NCBI GenBank assembly: GCA_963580285.1
Contig: OY757013.1
Span: 155,919,900 to 155,983,899 of the forward strand
Origin: Lucinisca nassula
Taxonomy: Eukaryota > Mollusca > Bivalvia > Lucinida > Lucinidae
Length of the DNA stretch: 64,000 bases
Reading direction: 5' to 3'
The notes beneath the pieces are model-generated. The model saw only the letters and a list, made by a program, of their open reading frames with translations, searched no databases and was not told the DNA's origin. Positions 10,816 through 22,240 of the stretch are shown piece by piece (position 1 is the stretch's first letter; the number at the start of each line of letters is the position of its first letter). The position numbers and the translations under genes are program-made.

Positions 10816-10980
10816 GTGAGTGAGTGTTTGAGTTTTACGTCCCATCAACAGCTAAGGTCATACGGAGACGGAACCTCGAGTTTAAAGACTCATCCGAAAG
10901 TCTGGAGAAGCCCGGGATCGATCCTGCGATCCCTGGTTTACAAGGCGAGTAGCGTAACCACCACACCACGATGGCTTCTA
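10816..10980 (-). mobile_element. SINE-E with 12 bp TSD
   Basis: A 165 bp minus-strand SINE. Read on the minus strand it starts AAGCCATCGTGGTGTGGTGG and passes a box B-like GGATCGATCCC and GATGGGACGTAAAACTC to a (CACT)n tail. It is flanked by a perfect duplication CCAACTATGTGA at 10804-10815 and 10981-10992. Relatives are at 46010-46155 and 59042-59208. Confidence 0.88.
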
Positions 10981-11019
10981 CCAACTATGTGACATTGGTT
11001 CAAGTCTAAAAGGGCGAAG

Positions 11020-11640
11020 GTCATGGTGACCTACATTTCACGGTCCAATGATTTTGCCTTATATCTTGAAGTCTTTTAGTTGGAGAAATGTCATACCTGG
11101 GACATTAGTTCTATGGGAACCCATGATTGACCTCAAAATATATCTAGATCACTGTCACCTATATTGCATGGTTCAGTGATTCTGCCTATTCGCTCGAATA
11201 CTATTTGATGGCGTTATGTCATACCTGGATTATTAGTTCCATGTGACCCGACAATTGACCACAAAATCAGTGTGACCTATATGTCATGGTTCAGTGATTT
11301 TGCCTATTATCTTGAAAACTATTTGATGGAGAAAAGTTATACCTAGATTATTTATTCCATGTGACCCCATGGTTGACCTTAAAATATATCTAGGTCCGTG
11401 TGACTTATATTTCATGGTTCAGTGAGTTTGCCTATTATCTTGAATACTATGTGATGGAGAAACAACATACCTGGATTATTTATTCCATGTGACTTCATGA
11501 TTGACCTCAAAATAGATCTAGGTCAGTGTGACCTATATTTCATGATTCAGTGATTCTGACATATATTTTGAATATTACTTCATGGCGAAACTTCAAACCT
11601 GAATTATAGGTTCCATTTGACCAGATGTTTGACATCCTAT
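11020..11640 (+). repeat. Tandem array T1 (~127 bp unit, about 5 units)
   Basis: Diverged tandem units, each with a TGATTTTGCCTATTATCTTG block followed by GGATTATTTATTCCATGTGA and TTGACCTCAAAATA. Block starts at about 11049, 11177, 11294, 11423 and 11550 give a period near 127 bp. The following 11640-12400 contains a diverged copy of a block seen again at 16570-16900 (GGATTAGAATCCCGTTGCC type). Long open frames on the minus strand here have no domain and follow the repeat. Confidence 0.7.
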
Positions 11641-12399
11641 GCTACATATACGTGTATGACCAAAATGACATTCAAGGGGATATAATCCTGCAATAAGGGG
11701 CTGGATTAGAATCCCGTTGCCATTATGCATATCTTCAGTGAATGTCTGAAGTGAGTTGCAAGTTGCAATGCCCTGTATCATAGAATGTATGATGAGTTGC
11801 AGAGACAAGAATAGTATTAAACAAGAATATCGGTGAAACCGATGGATGATCCCCGAATGTGCAATAGTCGGAACAGGAAACATTATCCTAGTTAAAGAGC
11901 GGTATACTGTGTACACTGACTGTACTTCTAAATGGAGTATCACACAACCTGTCGGTGGACAGATTAGCTTGCCTGATGGCACTGTCATACAAACATCAGC
12001 AACACAAAAGTCGGAATAAATGAAAGGAAGTGTCTTCAGGTACGATACCATATCCCAAAATCCTTGGTGGTAGTTTAGCTATATTAATTGGATAAAACTG
12101 TTTAATACAAATTTACTCTCGTACACAGAGGCAATCCTCATAGGACTGTCTCCAGGCATGGTTCCGTATTGGGTACCTTTACATGCATATAAAATATCGG
12201 ACGGGTTTGAAAATGAATCTGATCCTATCCCTTTGACTGCCAAAAAAGGTCATTTTGACCAACTGCCAAGACCAGCTTCTTTCACTTTGATCCGATTTAT
12301 CTGCAACTCTAATGTAGATGGATGACTTGCGATTTTACATCCATTTTAGCAGTATTTCAGTCATATCAGAATGATGAGAGGTTGATAAGGAAAGATTTC

Positions 12400-14150
12400 T
12401 TCCTCCAGCAAGTTTTTTTTTTCTGAAAATAGCCGCAGTGGCCTTGACCTTGAGCCCAGGACCCTGGAAGTCAAACTTGCTTGAGATATTATCATACCTA
12501 ACATTTGTGTGAAAGTTTATTAAAATGCATGACGACGCTAGAGCGATGTCTAAGTTTTTTTTCTAAAAATAGCCGCAGTGACCTTGACCTTGAGCCTAGG
12601 ACCCTGAAAGTCAAACTTGCTCGAGATATTATTATACCCAAACATTTGTTTGAAGAGATATTAAAATCCATCAACAAATGACGACGCTAGAGCGATGATT
12701 TTTTTTTCTAAAAATAGCCGCAGTGACCTAGACCCTGAGCCCAGGACCCTGAAAGTCAAACTTGCTCGTGATATTATCATACCCAACATTTGTGTGAAAT
12801 TATATTAAAATCCATCGATAAAAGGAGGCACTAGAGCGATGACAAAGTTTATTTTTTTAAAATAACCACAGTGACCTTGACATTGACCCCAGGACCTGAA
12901 AGTTGAACTTGCTCGAGATATTATTATACCCAACATTTGTATGAAGCTATATTAAAATCCATCAGCAAATTACAACGCTAGAGCGATGACAAAATTTTGT
13001 TTTCTAAAAATAGCCGCAGTGACCTTGACCTTGAGACCAGGACCCTCAAAGTTGAACTTGCTTGAGATATTACCATACTTAACATTTGAGTGAAATTATA
13101 TTAAAATCCATCAATAAATGTAGGCACTTGAGCGAAACAAAGGTGTTTTTTTTTTTATAAAAATAGACACAGTGACCTTGACCTGGAGCCTAGGACCCTG
13201 AAAGTCAAACTTGCTCGAGATATTATCATACCCAACATTTGTGTGAAATTATATTAAAATCCATCGATAAATATAGGCACTAGAGCGATGACAGAGTTTT
13301 TTGTTTTCTAAAAATAACCACAGTGACCTTGATATTGACCCCAGGATCCTGAAAGTTGAACTTGCTCGAGATATTATTATACCCAATATTTGTTTGAAGT
13401 TATATTAAATTCCTTCGGCAAATGACGACGCTAGAGCGATGACAATGTTTTTTTTTTCTAAAAATAGCCGCAGTGACCTTGACCTTGAGCCCAGGACCCT
13501 GGAAGTTGAACTTGCTCGAGACATTATCATACTCAACATTTGTGTGGAATTATATTAAAATCCATCAATACATGAAGGCACTAGAGCGAAAACAAAGTTT
13601 TTCTAAAAATAGCCACAGTGACCTTGACCTTGAGCCCAGGACCCTGAAGGTCGAACATTATCAAGATATTATAATACCCAACATTTGTTTGAAGTTATAT
13701 TAAAATCCATCAATAAATGTAAGCACCAGAGTGATGACAAAGTTTTTTTTTTCTAAACATAGCCACAGTGACCTTTCACTGCATCTTTAAACAAAGTACC
13801 ATAACTCTGTGACAAATCATCTAACCAGATAGCACGGATAATATGCGCATCCCCTATTGCTGCTTAAGATTGCATTGAAGTTTCGTTGATTTTCTACAAG
13901 TAGAATTTTTGCGTGGACACGAACATTAACCTATATATTCATGCAAAATTCATCAAAGGGCCATAACCGTTGGAAAAATCATCGAACCAAAACACGCAGG
14001 TGATATGCGCATCCACCTTCGATGCTTAATATTCCCATGAAGTTTCATTGAAATCCGACCAGTAGTTTCTGAGAATTCGTGTGGACAAGAACGGGACGGA
14101 CGCACGGACGAGGCGGCGAGTGTATGCTCCCCTGAAATTCTTCGGGGACC
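12400..14150 (+). repeat. Tandem array T2 (~148 bp unit, about 10 units) with terminal region
   Basis: About ten units to 13760, each starting TTTTTTTCTAAAAATAGCCG and containing CAGTGACCTTGACC, GCTCGAGATATTAT and ACTAGAGCGATGACA. A diverged region (13770-14090) then passes to a GGACGGACGCACGGACG microsatellite and an end hairpin (CCCCTGAAATTCTTCGGGG near 14130). Tandem core, ACGG-type microsatellite and terminal stem-loop match the plan of bivalve pearl/Helentron-type non-autonomous elements as I recall it. An inverted relative is at 32690-33760. DNA from 14150 to 14773 is unassigned. Confidence 0.75.
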
Positions 14151-14784
14151 ATCAAAATATGACATATGGACAAGGACAAAACCATATGGCTCTCCCACTT
14201 CGTGACGGTGGCATACAAAGATGAAATAAAGGTTCCTTTTAAAAGGAAAGGCTTGCCTGGTTTTAAGGGTACTGTTCCTGGTGTAAATGTAGCCATATTG
14301 CCGCCACATGGATGTACGAGTTGATGTAGATGAAAGTACTGGTGAGGAAGCAAGTTGCACTGTTCTTGTTAATGGGACATAGACTTTTGATGCAGTGTAC
14401 TCAAAGGCAATATATGGTTTATCTACACATTGGAATGGACAAAACCATGAGGTGTCATTTTCTATGTGGCACTACCCTGACATTTATTGGAAGAAGTATA
14501 ACTGAGGCATTGACATGTGACCCAATGATCACATTCTCACTTTTGACCAACTATGATAGTAAGGGATCATTGTGATGACCCTGTTTTATTGAAATTCGCT
14601 CAGTAGTATCTGAATAGTAGTTGGAAGAAGACATTGTTTAAACAGACAGACAGGAGGAATAATGGACTTATGGAGCACGGACGATATGCGATTTGGCAAG
14701 TAGAAATGGACAAACAAAACAAAATAAATGTCCCTAACAGATTTATGAGAGACAATTATGTGGTAGAACACATCATACATACTG

Positions 14785-15019
14785 GTTTTGTTTTTTTTGC
14801 TAGGTTTTACGCCCGTTCAACAACCTTTCAGTCATATACAGGCGGGTAGTTTCCCAACCATCGTTCCTGGAAAGTACCAGTACTAGACTCCGATCCTCCG
14901 ACACAAACTACCAAATGTTCTCACATAAACGATCATGGCCGGTAGCGGGGCTCGAACCCATGACCCTCCAGTGATTACAAGTCAGCGACCTTAATCACTG
15001 GACCACGGAGGCGGTCTTC
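14785..15019 (-). mobile_element. SINE-D copy with 11 bp TSD
   Basis: Minus-strand tRNA-derived SINE. Its head, CCGCCTCCGTGGTCCAGTG with box B GGGTTCGAGCCC, lies near 14930-15016; the tail is a T-rich tract (A-rich on its own strand) near 14786-14798. It is flanked by CATACATACTG at 14774-14784 and 15020-15030. DNA from 15031 to 15480 holds nothing I recognise. Confidence 0.82.
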
Positions 15020-15479
15020 CATACATACTGAGTATATATTCATATCATGTGGCCAGTAAACATGTAATTGTTAGGTGACGACACAAATATACATACAAGG
15101 GAGTATAAGACGGAGGAAGAGACATTAAATGTTAACATCTTTTATTAGCAAAGTAAAAAAATATTATAAACAAGAGAACCAAAGTAAACAATGTTACAAA
15201 TGTTAACAGTTTTTATCTGCAAGTCTAAATAGAAATAAACAGTATAAAGCTATTTAAGGTGAATCTATATCTTGATAAAAACTGGACTAATCGACTGACA
15301 GTACGCCATAAACTTTGTTCATTTATTGGTGGCAGTACCTTCAATATAACTAGAGCTGTCAGTGAAACTGACTAGCGCCCCGGCAGCGCTATCAGAGGAG
15401 TAGGAAAATGTTGATGTTAAAAAACTATAAAGAACAAGGAAATGAAAGAACTTAGCTCAAAGAATCATTTTGAACATGA

Positions 15480-16180
15480 TAACTCGGTTTTAGAAACCAA
15501 CCTGGGTTTTGCGCACAACACAACCTCTCATGATGATTAACATTACTGTCAAGTTATTCTAAAATCAATCCAGGAATAAGTAAGATATTGATCGGCCACG
15601 ATAGAAAAAGACTTTTTTTTACCTTTCACCTCTAAGTATGACCTTGACCTTTGAGTTACGGACCTGGGTCTTGCGCGTGACACACTGTCACATTTTGGTT
15701 AATATTTCTGCTAAGTAATATTTAAATCCATCCAGGTATAAGAAAGTTATAGATTGGGCACAATAAAAAAGACGCTTTTTTACATTTTATCTCTAAGTAT
15801 GACCTTGACCTTTGAGGTACGGCTGTGGGTCTTGCGCAAGACACTCCGGCACATTATGGTTAACATTTCTGCCAAGTAATATTTAAATCCATCCAGGAAT
15901 AACAAAGTTATTGATTGGACACGACAAAGACCTTTTTTTACCTTTAACCTCTAAGTATGACCTTGACCTTTGAGCTACGGACCTGAGTCTTGCGCGCAAC
16001 ACTCCATCACATTATGGTTAACATTTCTGCCAAGTATATATTTAAATCCATCCAGGAATAAGAAAGTTATGGAGGATAAAAAAAATTGTGGACGGACAGA
16101 CAGACGAACGGACGAACGAGTGATTACTATAGAGCACCCACACTTTCAACAAAATCCATCGAGTTTTGACCTTCGAGTGC
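15480..16180 (+). repeat. Tandem array T3 (~160 bp unit) with (ACGG/ACAG)n end
   Basis: Three clear units plus partials. Each has CTCTAAGTATGACCTTGACC, a GGTCTTGCGCG block and AATATTTAAATCCATCCAGG (starts near 15640, 15801 and 15959). The array ends in GGACGGACAGACAGACG and a terminal block, GATTACTATAGAGCACCCAC. The same terminus occurs inverted at 63722-64000. This is the pearl/Helentron plan: core repeats, microsatellite, unique end. DNA from 16181 to 17083 holds a tRNA-like scrap near 16248 (ACCGTGGCCTAGTGGATAA) and no gene. Confidence 0.75.
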
Positions 16181-17097
16181 ATTGTAGACTGCTACACAGC
16201 TGATTTATGAATGTGGTCAGATAAACTGTATTGACGGTAATGCTGAGTAGACCGTGGCCTAGTGGATAAATTCGCTTCGGTGTTTAAACTTTCGCACAGA
16301 AACGATAGCTCTGTCACTAGACCATCTCTCACTAAACTGGTATCCTGTATTCTATTAAAATATGCGAAAGTTATTGAGCTATAGGGTGAGGAAACCAGAA
16401 CATCGGAACAAGCTGACTGTATCTCTGATTTTTGTTTAAAAAAAAAAACACCTGAGGATCCAAAATAACATAGAAAGAGAAGTCTAAAACCGGAACCACA
16501 TTTCCAATCTAACTGGCTTGCAGCCGTCGCTGCAAGCCAAAATAATAACTAGACAATCAATAGGGGTGATGAATGCCCCAGCCATATGCGTCACTATAAG
16601 ATTACTTCAGTGGTGCTAGAACAGAATCCTGCTTCCTTTATGCACATGTTCAATACAATGTCTGAACTGTGTTGCAAGTCTTAAAAGCCAGCATCAAATG
16701 CTGCAGGAGTATTTGCTGAGACACGATCAGTTCTATTTAACCTCCTATGCTAAACATATGGTTCTAATGTGACATTATACTGAGATAAGGGACTGGATCA
16801 GAACCCTGTTTCCTTTATGCACATGTTCAATGCATGTCTGAAGTGTTTTGCAAGTTTCAACGTCATACATCAAATACTGTGGGATGAGTTGTAGTACTAT
16901 ACTTGTACAGTGTGACGTACAGACATACGTACGGACAAAGGCAAAACTATATGCATCTCCCCACTTTGTGGCGGGAGAGAGGGCATAACAATAGTTGCAA
17001 AACTTGGCTTACAATGACTATTGCATCGGATATATGGCAGTATGATTAAACAAGTACAGAGTAATATGGGACCATGCACATGTAGATGGTTGAAGGT

Positions 17098-17393
17098 TTG
17101 TTTGATTTGAGGTTTAACGTCCCCGTCAACACTGTAAAGGTCATTTTGGAGACGTTTCTTCCAATTTTGTGGGACTTTTACCCGACATTGAGATGAAATA
17201 ACATCTCAAGCCCTGTCGCCCAATGAAACCAATAGGGTTTGTTAGCATGGACGGTCCGCCTCGCACCGCGGTTCCTGGACAGGCTTAGATCCTCTATGCG
17301 GTTTACCAGTACTAGTGTGCGGGTAGGATTCAGCTCTGCGTGGAAGCATCATGCAGCCCATATATTTCTTCAGGCCCCTATGGGCGGGGGCGC
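17098..17393 (-). mobile_element. SINE-C, full length, with 14 bp TSD
   Basis: A 296 bp copy on the minus strand. Its sense strand starts GCCCCCGCCCATAGGGGCC, passes GGGCTGCATGATGCTTCC and TTGGTTTCATTGGGCGACAG, and ends GACGTTAAACCTCAAATC plus a (CAAA)n-type tail. It is flanked by a perfect AGATGGTTGAAGGT at 17084-17097 and 17394-17407. I see no tRNA-like head, so the promoter type is unclear. The shared GTTAAAC tail suggests the same LINE partner as SINE-A and SINE-B. Confidence 0.88.
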
Positions 17394-17407
17394 AGATGGT
17401 TGAAGGT

Positions 17408-19065
17408 ACCTGCATATACATGCAATATATACCAACTGTCTTCACATCATCATCAAGTCAAGAAAAGCCCATCACATCTTTATTCACCCTAAACTATACA
17501 ACAGACAGGCAGAAAGAGCTTCAGTTACCGACTGGTGTTAATTTATAGTCATTCATTGATATCATCCAAATAGTTAACATGAAGTCTGGTCCAGAAAAAA
17601 AACTTGTACGCCCCATACTTATCAGTTCTGGAGTATATTCCCTGCTTCCAAAAGATACCATTTCAATTGAACATATTCACTCAGTCCCCACTGATGCAAA
17701 AGTATTAAATGATACATGTACAAGAATTGTAGATACAAGGAAGTATTTAAATTTAACTTTCGAATTCAAAAAAGCATAACGTTAGGCTAAGACTATCCAC
17801 GTACGTAATTACAGAACTATACAAGTTTACAGTTGATGGTCCTATATCCCTTTCCTGAGCTAGTCAATTTTGAATCTTAGAAATAAAATTGAGTACAAGT
17901 GGGCTGCTTCAAAACTGTTGTTCAGACTGAGTGACAGAATGGTCCTATATAGAGTACCAATGTGGTAAATGGCAAGCAGTAAGTCTTTTATGTTTCACAA
18001 AAGCATGTCAAGTTTTTTTCCCCTTAAATGAATAATGTACAATGTGTGAACCTTGGAGTGATCCATTTTTACCGAAGTATCATAATTTGAACAGTTTGGT
18101 AGAGTTCCGTTTGATGAAGCTACATACCAAATATCAAAGGTATTGTCTATGCTAAACAAAAGACTCATGTGGGATGACCATTTTTGCCCCAGGGCTTAAA
18201 TTTGATCAATGTTGGTAGAGGTCTTAGATCATCAAAACTAGGTACGAATACCAAAAGCGCGGGTATTCTGGTATCCGGCAAGAAAAAATTAAGTGGCCCC
18301 CTTAAGCAGGGCAATATTCGACCCCATGGTTATGATTTTAGTAATGTTCGTATAGGTCCACTAAATGAGGCTACACATAAAACAAAAGGCCTGGTCATTT
18401 TGGTTTCAAAGTAGATTTTTATACTTTCCCAATGCAAATGTATGCAAAAAGTTTTTCTTGGATGGGACTAATTTTGCCCTAAGGCATTACTTTTTTCACT
18501 TTATTTAGATGTCCACTACATGAAGATTCATTCTCAATATCAACAAAAAAACTGGGCCTTTTGATGTAAGGCAGGCGGATTTTTATTTGATCATTTTAAA
18601 GAATGCCAAGCAAAGATCAATTCTACTAAGTTTTATTAGAATGCATTCGCCGATTTACAAGTTTGTTTGGACATGGAGTTTAACAGTACAGTCGATAAGA
18701 TTAAGGCCATATCTAGCTAGGCAGTTTACCTTACCACGTAAACATTAAACTGTCAAGCAGTACAGTGCACATTTTTTTTTCACCAGAAACGGACAGCTGT
18801 CGTTCTTGAATCAGCAGATGAGAGAGAATGCCCTAAAACTATTTCGTGACAATCTAAACCTCTGTATTACCTAGGCGATGCACTCAAAATCAGCTACCGA
18901 AGCCTGCGGTGATTTAGGGTATGTCATTTAAAGGCACTATGGACAGACAGATGGCACAATGGTAAGTGTCTGACCACAATAACACCCCTGGAGGTTTTGG
19001 CCCAGGTGAGCTAAGCAGCCATTACGGATTCATCATTTTAACATGCCTGTGAAATGAACACCCCT
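17408..19065 (+). other. Unassigned DNA with diverged tandem repeats
   Basis: No domain or splice-supported gene is visible. From about 18050 to 18660 the sequence resembles a diverged tandem array: repeated ATTTGATCAATGTTGGTAGA, GGTCTTAGATCATCAAAACT and CATTTTGGTTTCAAAGTAGA blocks recur roughly every 170 bp. Short open frames (17579-17779, 18184-18414) have no recognisable similarity and I do not call them genes. Confidence 0.5.
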
Positions 19066-19225
19066 CTAAACCACACTTTATATAGATAAAATTGGGGGTT
19101 TACAGAGGTATACATTTATTTTGCTCAGTTCTGCTCCAAAACATAGGTTGTTTGTACGCGTTAGAACACCCTCAATGAGGCGGTTCTAACGAGCACCTAC
19201 AACCTATGTTGTGAGTTTAGATAAG
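19066..19225 (-). mobile_element. MITE-H copy 2 (partial)
   Basis: Central part of the hairpin MITE, with GGGTTTACAGAGGTATA on the left, a broken hairpin (GCGTTAGAACACCCTC / GAGGCGGTTCTAACG) and AGATAAGAAAAATATCACAA on the right. The outer terminal repeats are absent. Confidence 0.75.
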
Positions 19226-19271
19226 AAAAATATCACAAAAGTAGCCATTTTGGGGATATGAGAGAATGTAC

Positions 19272-19710
19272 TTTCTTGCACACCAGACAAGCAAATCCGT
19301 GATTTTACCCTGGGATAGAAATTTATGTTTTGACCCTGGTGTTCCGACCCAAAATCGAATATAATCGCGTGTTTGATAAATGCACTGGTTGATTACGACC
19401 CCGTATGCGCCGTCGTTAAGGTTGACGTCACAGCATGTTACGTGACGCCACTAAGCATCACTGCAGTGTCAACACAATATGGCGGACGTTGGTAACCAAA
19501 GTGACTGCAGCATTAGAAATCCGCGCTAAGAAATGGAAGGTATGCAAGAAAAAGAATCCAACATGTGTGTGAAGGGGGGGGGGGGGATAGAAAAATCCGT
19601 TCCTCGGGATCACTGTCCGGCATCACTCGGCAAGCCTCGTGATGCCGGACAGTGTCCCTCGGGATGGATTTTTCCATCCACCCCTCACACCCATATAAGA
19701 TTCTTATAAC
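19272..19710 (+). repeat. Interspersed repeat W, copy 1
   Basis: A ~440 bp repeat duplicated at 31191-31620. It has a TTGCACACCAGACAAGCAAA start, a CAACACAATATGGCGGACGT block and a perfect 16 bp inverted pair, CACTGTCCGGCATCAC / GTGATGCCGGACAGTG, near its right end. A poly-G tract at 19576 is present here but not in copy 2. It is non-coding; the element class is unknown. Confidence 0.75.
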
Positions 19711-19852
19711 GTCACACGGATGTGTTATCGTAATGGAGAAGAATTCTACAGCCATGCATAAAAAGTATAGATAAAAAGTAATTCAGCCACAAAAAGGAAA
19801 CAAAAAAGGATCTTACTATTTATGCCAACAAAAAAGGTTTTAGTGAGTCTCA

Positions 19853-20126
19853 TTACGAAAAAACGCCTATACAAATAAATTTTCCTTTCTTGCCGAAAAA
19901 AAAAAATAAGATGAAAAATTGTGATCTTTTTCTTATTTCTTCTCAAAATATAGAGTTTGGGTACTCGTTGGAACCGCCTCATCTAGGCGGTTCAAACGAG
20001 TACCCACAATCTATATTTAAAAGCAGAAATAAGAAAAATAAGATTTACCCCTGCAAACCCCAGTTTTACTAAAATAAGTGGGGTTCAAGGGGGTCAAAAG
20101 TATATAGGCGTATTTTCGTTATGGCA
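19853..20126 (+). mobile_element. MITE-H copy 3
   Basis: Complete copy with TACGAAAAAACGCCTATAC at the left and TATAGGCGTATTTTCGTTA at the right. Central arms are GGAACCGCCTC / GGCGGTTCAAACG. DNA from 20127 to 20480 holds no recognisable feature. Confidence 0.85.
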
Positions 20127-20560
20127 TAACAAGTGTTCCCTGTTTCCTCAAACAAGCAAGGTCCAAAAGGGAATCTAGAATGAAAGCTTACAATGCTCAT
20201 ATAAAATATAATATTCATATTAAGAAGTGTCAGAAGGCACTTTTTTCAGTTAACGGAGCTGAATAGAATGCACAGTTAAACTAGAAATGTGTCAATTGGA
20301 CAAAGATGCCCCAATCAGGCTCTTGAGTCTACCTGATACAAATGCCTTAACCTGAACTTACAGGATCACGTATGAACATGCACATACCCGTACGGATGGA
20401 CGTACATACGTACGCACATACAACCGGAAAACTATATAAAATGCCTAATTTCTATAATGAGTACTTAAAGAAAAGGTAGAGCATCACGAAAACACGCATA
20501 TATAATTCTGACCCCCTTGAACCCCACTTCTACATAGTAAAACTAGGGTTTACAGCGGTA

Positions 20561-20763
20561 AATATGTTCTATAGAAGGGTTATCCTTTGGAAGCAAGGAA
20601 TACACCACAGAACTGAAAAAATATGGAGTGTACATGTTTTCTGGGCCAGACAAGCTAGTTTCGGCCATTTAGGCCTCATCAGTGACCCTCAGATATTTTC
20701 AAATTCCACAGTGGAATCAATGATCCCAAAGGACAAGAAAATATAATCTACACTATGATGTAG
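20561..20763 (-). mobile_element. Hammerhead-bearing repeat HR, copy 1
   Basis: A ~200 bp repeat nearly the same as 22241-22440. On the minus strand it starts with a small hairpin (CTACA-TCATAG-TGTAG), contains a full hammerhead core in its middle and ends at GAACATA. A further ~50 bp (20764-20813) of CA-rich sequence lies inside the same insertion but is absent from copy 2. One ribozyme in a ~200 bp mobile unit fits animal retrozymes or a solo Penelope-like pseudo-LTR. Confidence 0.8.
20643..20688 (-). ncRNA. Hammerhead ribozyme, type I (copy 1)
   Basis: Read 5' to 3' on the minus strand: stem I strand GGGUCA (20688-20683), CUGAUGA (20682-20676), stem II GGCC-UAAAU-GGCC (20675-20663), GAAA (20662-20659), a very short stem III (A-U and C-G closing the loop UAGCUU), the cleavage triplet GUC (20651-20649) and stem I 3' strand UGGCCC (20648-20643). 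GGGUCA and UGGCCC pair over 6 bp with one G-U. All conserved core bases are present. Cleavage is predicted after 20649. In the family, such ribozymes self-cleave RNA transcripts into 2',3'-cyclic phosphate and 5'-OH ends, often to process circular RNAs. The weak stem III suggests activity may need a dimer. Confidence 0.88.
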
Positions 20764-21118
20764 GGCAGGGAGACGTTTTACCGCCACCACACATTCCCAC
20801 ACACCACACACCAGTAAACCTTATTTTTCTTATTTCTGCTCTAAAATGTAGAATGTGGATACTCGTTAGAACCGCCTCGCTGAGGCGGTTCTAATGATTA
20901 CCAACAATCTATATTTTGAGCAGAAATAAGAAAGATATCACAATTTTTCATGATAAAATGTTTGCTTTTTCGGTGGTAACATTTACAGTGTATTTGTATA
21001 GGTGTGTTTTCGCAATGAATGTGCTAATTAAAGCCCATTGAAGTACCTAATGTGGACCATTGGTTAACCTGTATATACCTGTATGCCCTATAAAAGTGTT
21101 GCAAGCACAGCATCATGC

Positions 21119-21402
21119 CCCACAGTACGAAAACACGCCTATACAAATACATTGACACATTTATCGCCGAAAAAATGAACATTTTCGGATGAAAAATTGT
21201 GAAATTTTTCATTCTTTTGCTCAAAATATAGATTGTGGGTCCTCGTTAGAACCGCCTCCTTGAGGCGGTTCTAACGAGTGCCAACAGTCTATATCTCAGA
21301 GCAGAAATAAGAAAAATAAGGTTTACCCCTGCAAACCCCAGTTTTACTATATAAAAGTGGGGTTAGAGGGGGTCAAAATTATATAGGCGTGTTTTCGTGA
21401 TG
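21119..21402 (+). mobile_element. MITE-H copy 5
   Basis: Complete copy: left TACGAAAACACGCCTATAC, perfect central hairpin GTTAGAACCGCCTC / GAGGCGGTTCTAAC, right TATAGGCGTGTTTTCGTGA. It is one of the best-preserved copies in the window. Confidence 0.88.
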
Positions 21403-21499
21403 ACCACTGAATGTACAACAAGCAAGTGTCGTGATAGTGTCAAAAATTAATTCAAATGAATGTGCATTGGTCTTTGACATGAATACATGGTTTCCGATG

Positions 21500-21772
21500 A
21501 TCATTACGAAAAACAAGGCTATACAAATGCATTGTAAACTCTACCGCCGAAAAAAAAAACGAAAATTTTAAGATGAAAAATTGTGATATTTTTATATTTT
21601 TTTCTGCTCAAAATATAGATTGTGGGTATCGAGGCGGTTCTAACGAATACCCACAATCCATATTTTAAGAGCAGAAATAAGAAAACTAAGGTTTATTCCG
21701 GTCAACCCCAGTTTTACTCTATAAATATGGGGTTCAAGGGGGTCAAAATTATATACGCGTGTTTTCGTGATG
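21500..21772 (+). mobile_element. MITE-H copy 6, one hairpin arm lost
   Basis: Ends match the family (CATTACGAAAAAC left, GCGTGTTTTCGTGATG right). The left central arm is missing: TGTGGGTA runs directly into TCGAGGCGGTTCTAACGAA, so the palindrome has collapsed. This fits hairpin deletion during replication. DNA from 21773 to 22055 is unassigned, diverged repeat-like sequence. Confidence 0.8.
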
Positions 21773-22240
21773 CAAAGGCTTACCTCCAAAAGTAATTAAA
21801 CCAGAATTGCACGTTTCCCCTATTAGTGTTTCATACTGAAAATATCTCAAAACTATTTTCAAGTCATAGAAAGGGGACGAAAGTATAACTAGGATCATGC
21901 ATTGTTTAAAGTGTTCAAAGGGTGGTAACTCGTAGCACGTAGTTAAGAGTCCTGGTTCTTGTGTTCTTCATATAATATCATAGAAATAAACATTTGCATA
22001 AATTTCAAGCAAATACCTCAAACAGTTTTCCAGTTATAAAATAGACAGAAATATACAGTTCACAAAAAGTAGGAGATATTCGGTGTCCTTCGAGTTCATC
22101 TACCTAAACATTTGGAATAATCAAATATCGGGTATACCATGCTATTTGACTATCGAGTGTGTATATTCTATCGTTAAGCAGTATGAAATTTATGCTCGGG
22201 GACATTGGGGTGGCACGTGAATTTTAACATTAGTGACAAA

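Larger units (their letters stand above)
20482..21020 (-). mobile_element. MITE-H copy 4, carrying a 251 bp insertion
   Basis: Left end ATCACGAAAACACGCATATA; right end GTATAGGTGTGTTTTCGCAA. Other copies read GGGTTTACAGGGGTAAACC without interruption. Here that junction is split at GTAAA (20558-20562) and resumes at GTAAACC (20814-20820). The 20563-20813 insert carries the hammerhead ribozyme repeat, so the ribozyme repeat arrived after this MITE. Confidence 0.85.

Noticed and set aside
11593..12051. 152-residue minus-strand open frame
   Set aside because: Lies in DNA that recurs in diverged form at 16570-16900; no domain, signal or start context.
19490..19520. CAATATGGCGGAC as a promoter element (YY1-like)
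   Set aside because: It is part of repeat W, repeated at 31391, with no gene downstream.
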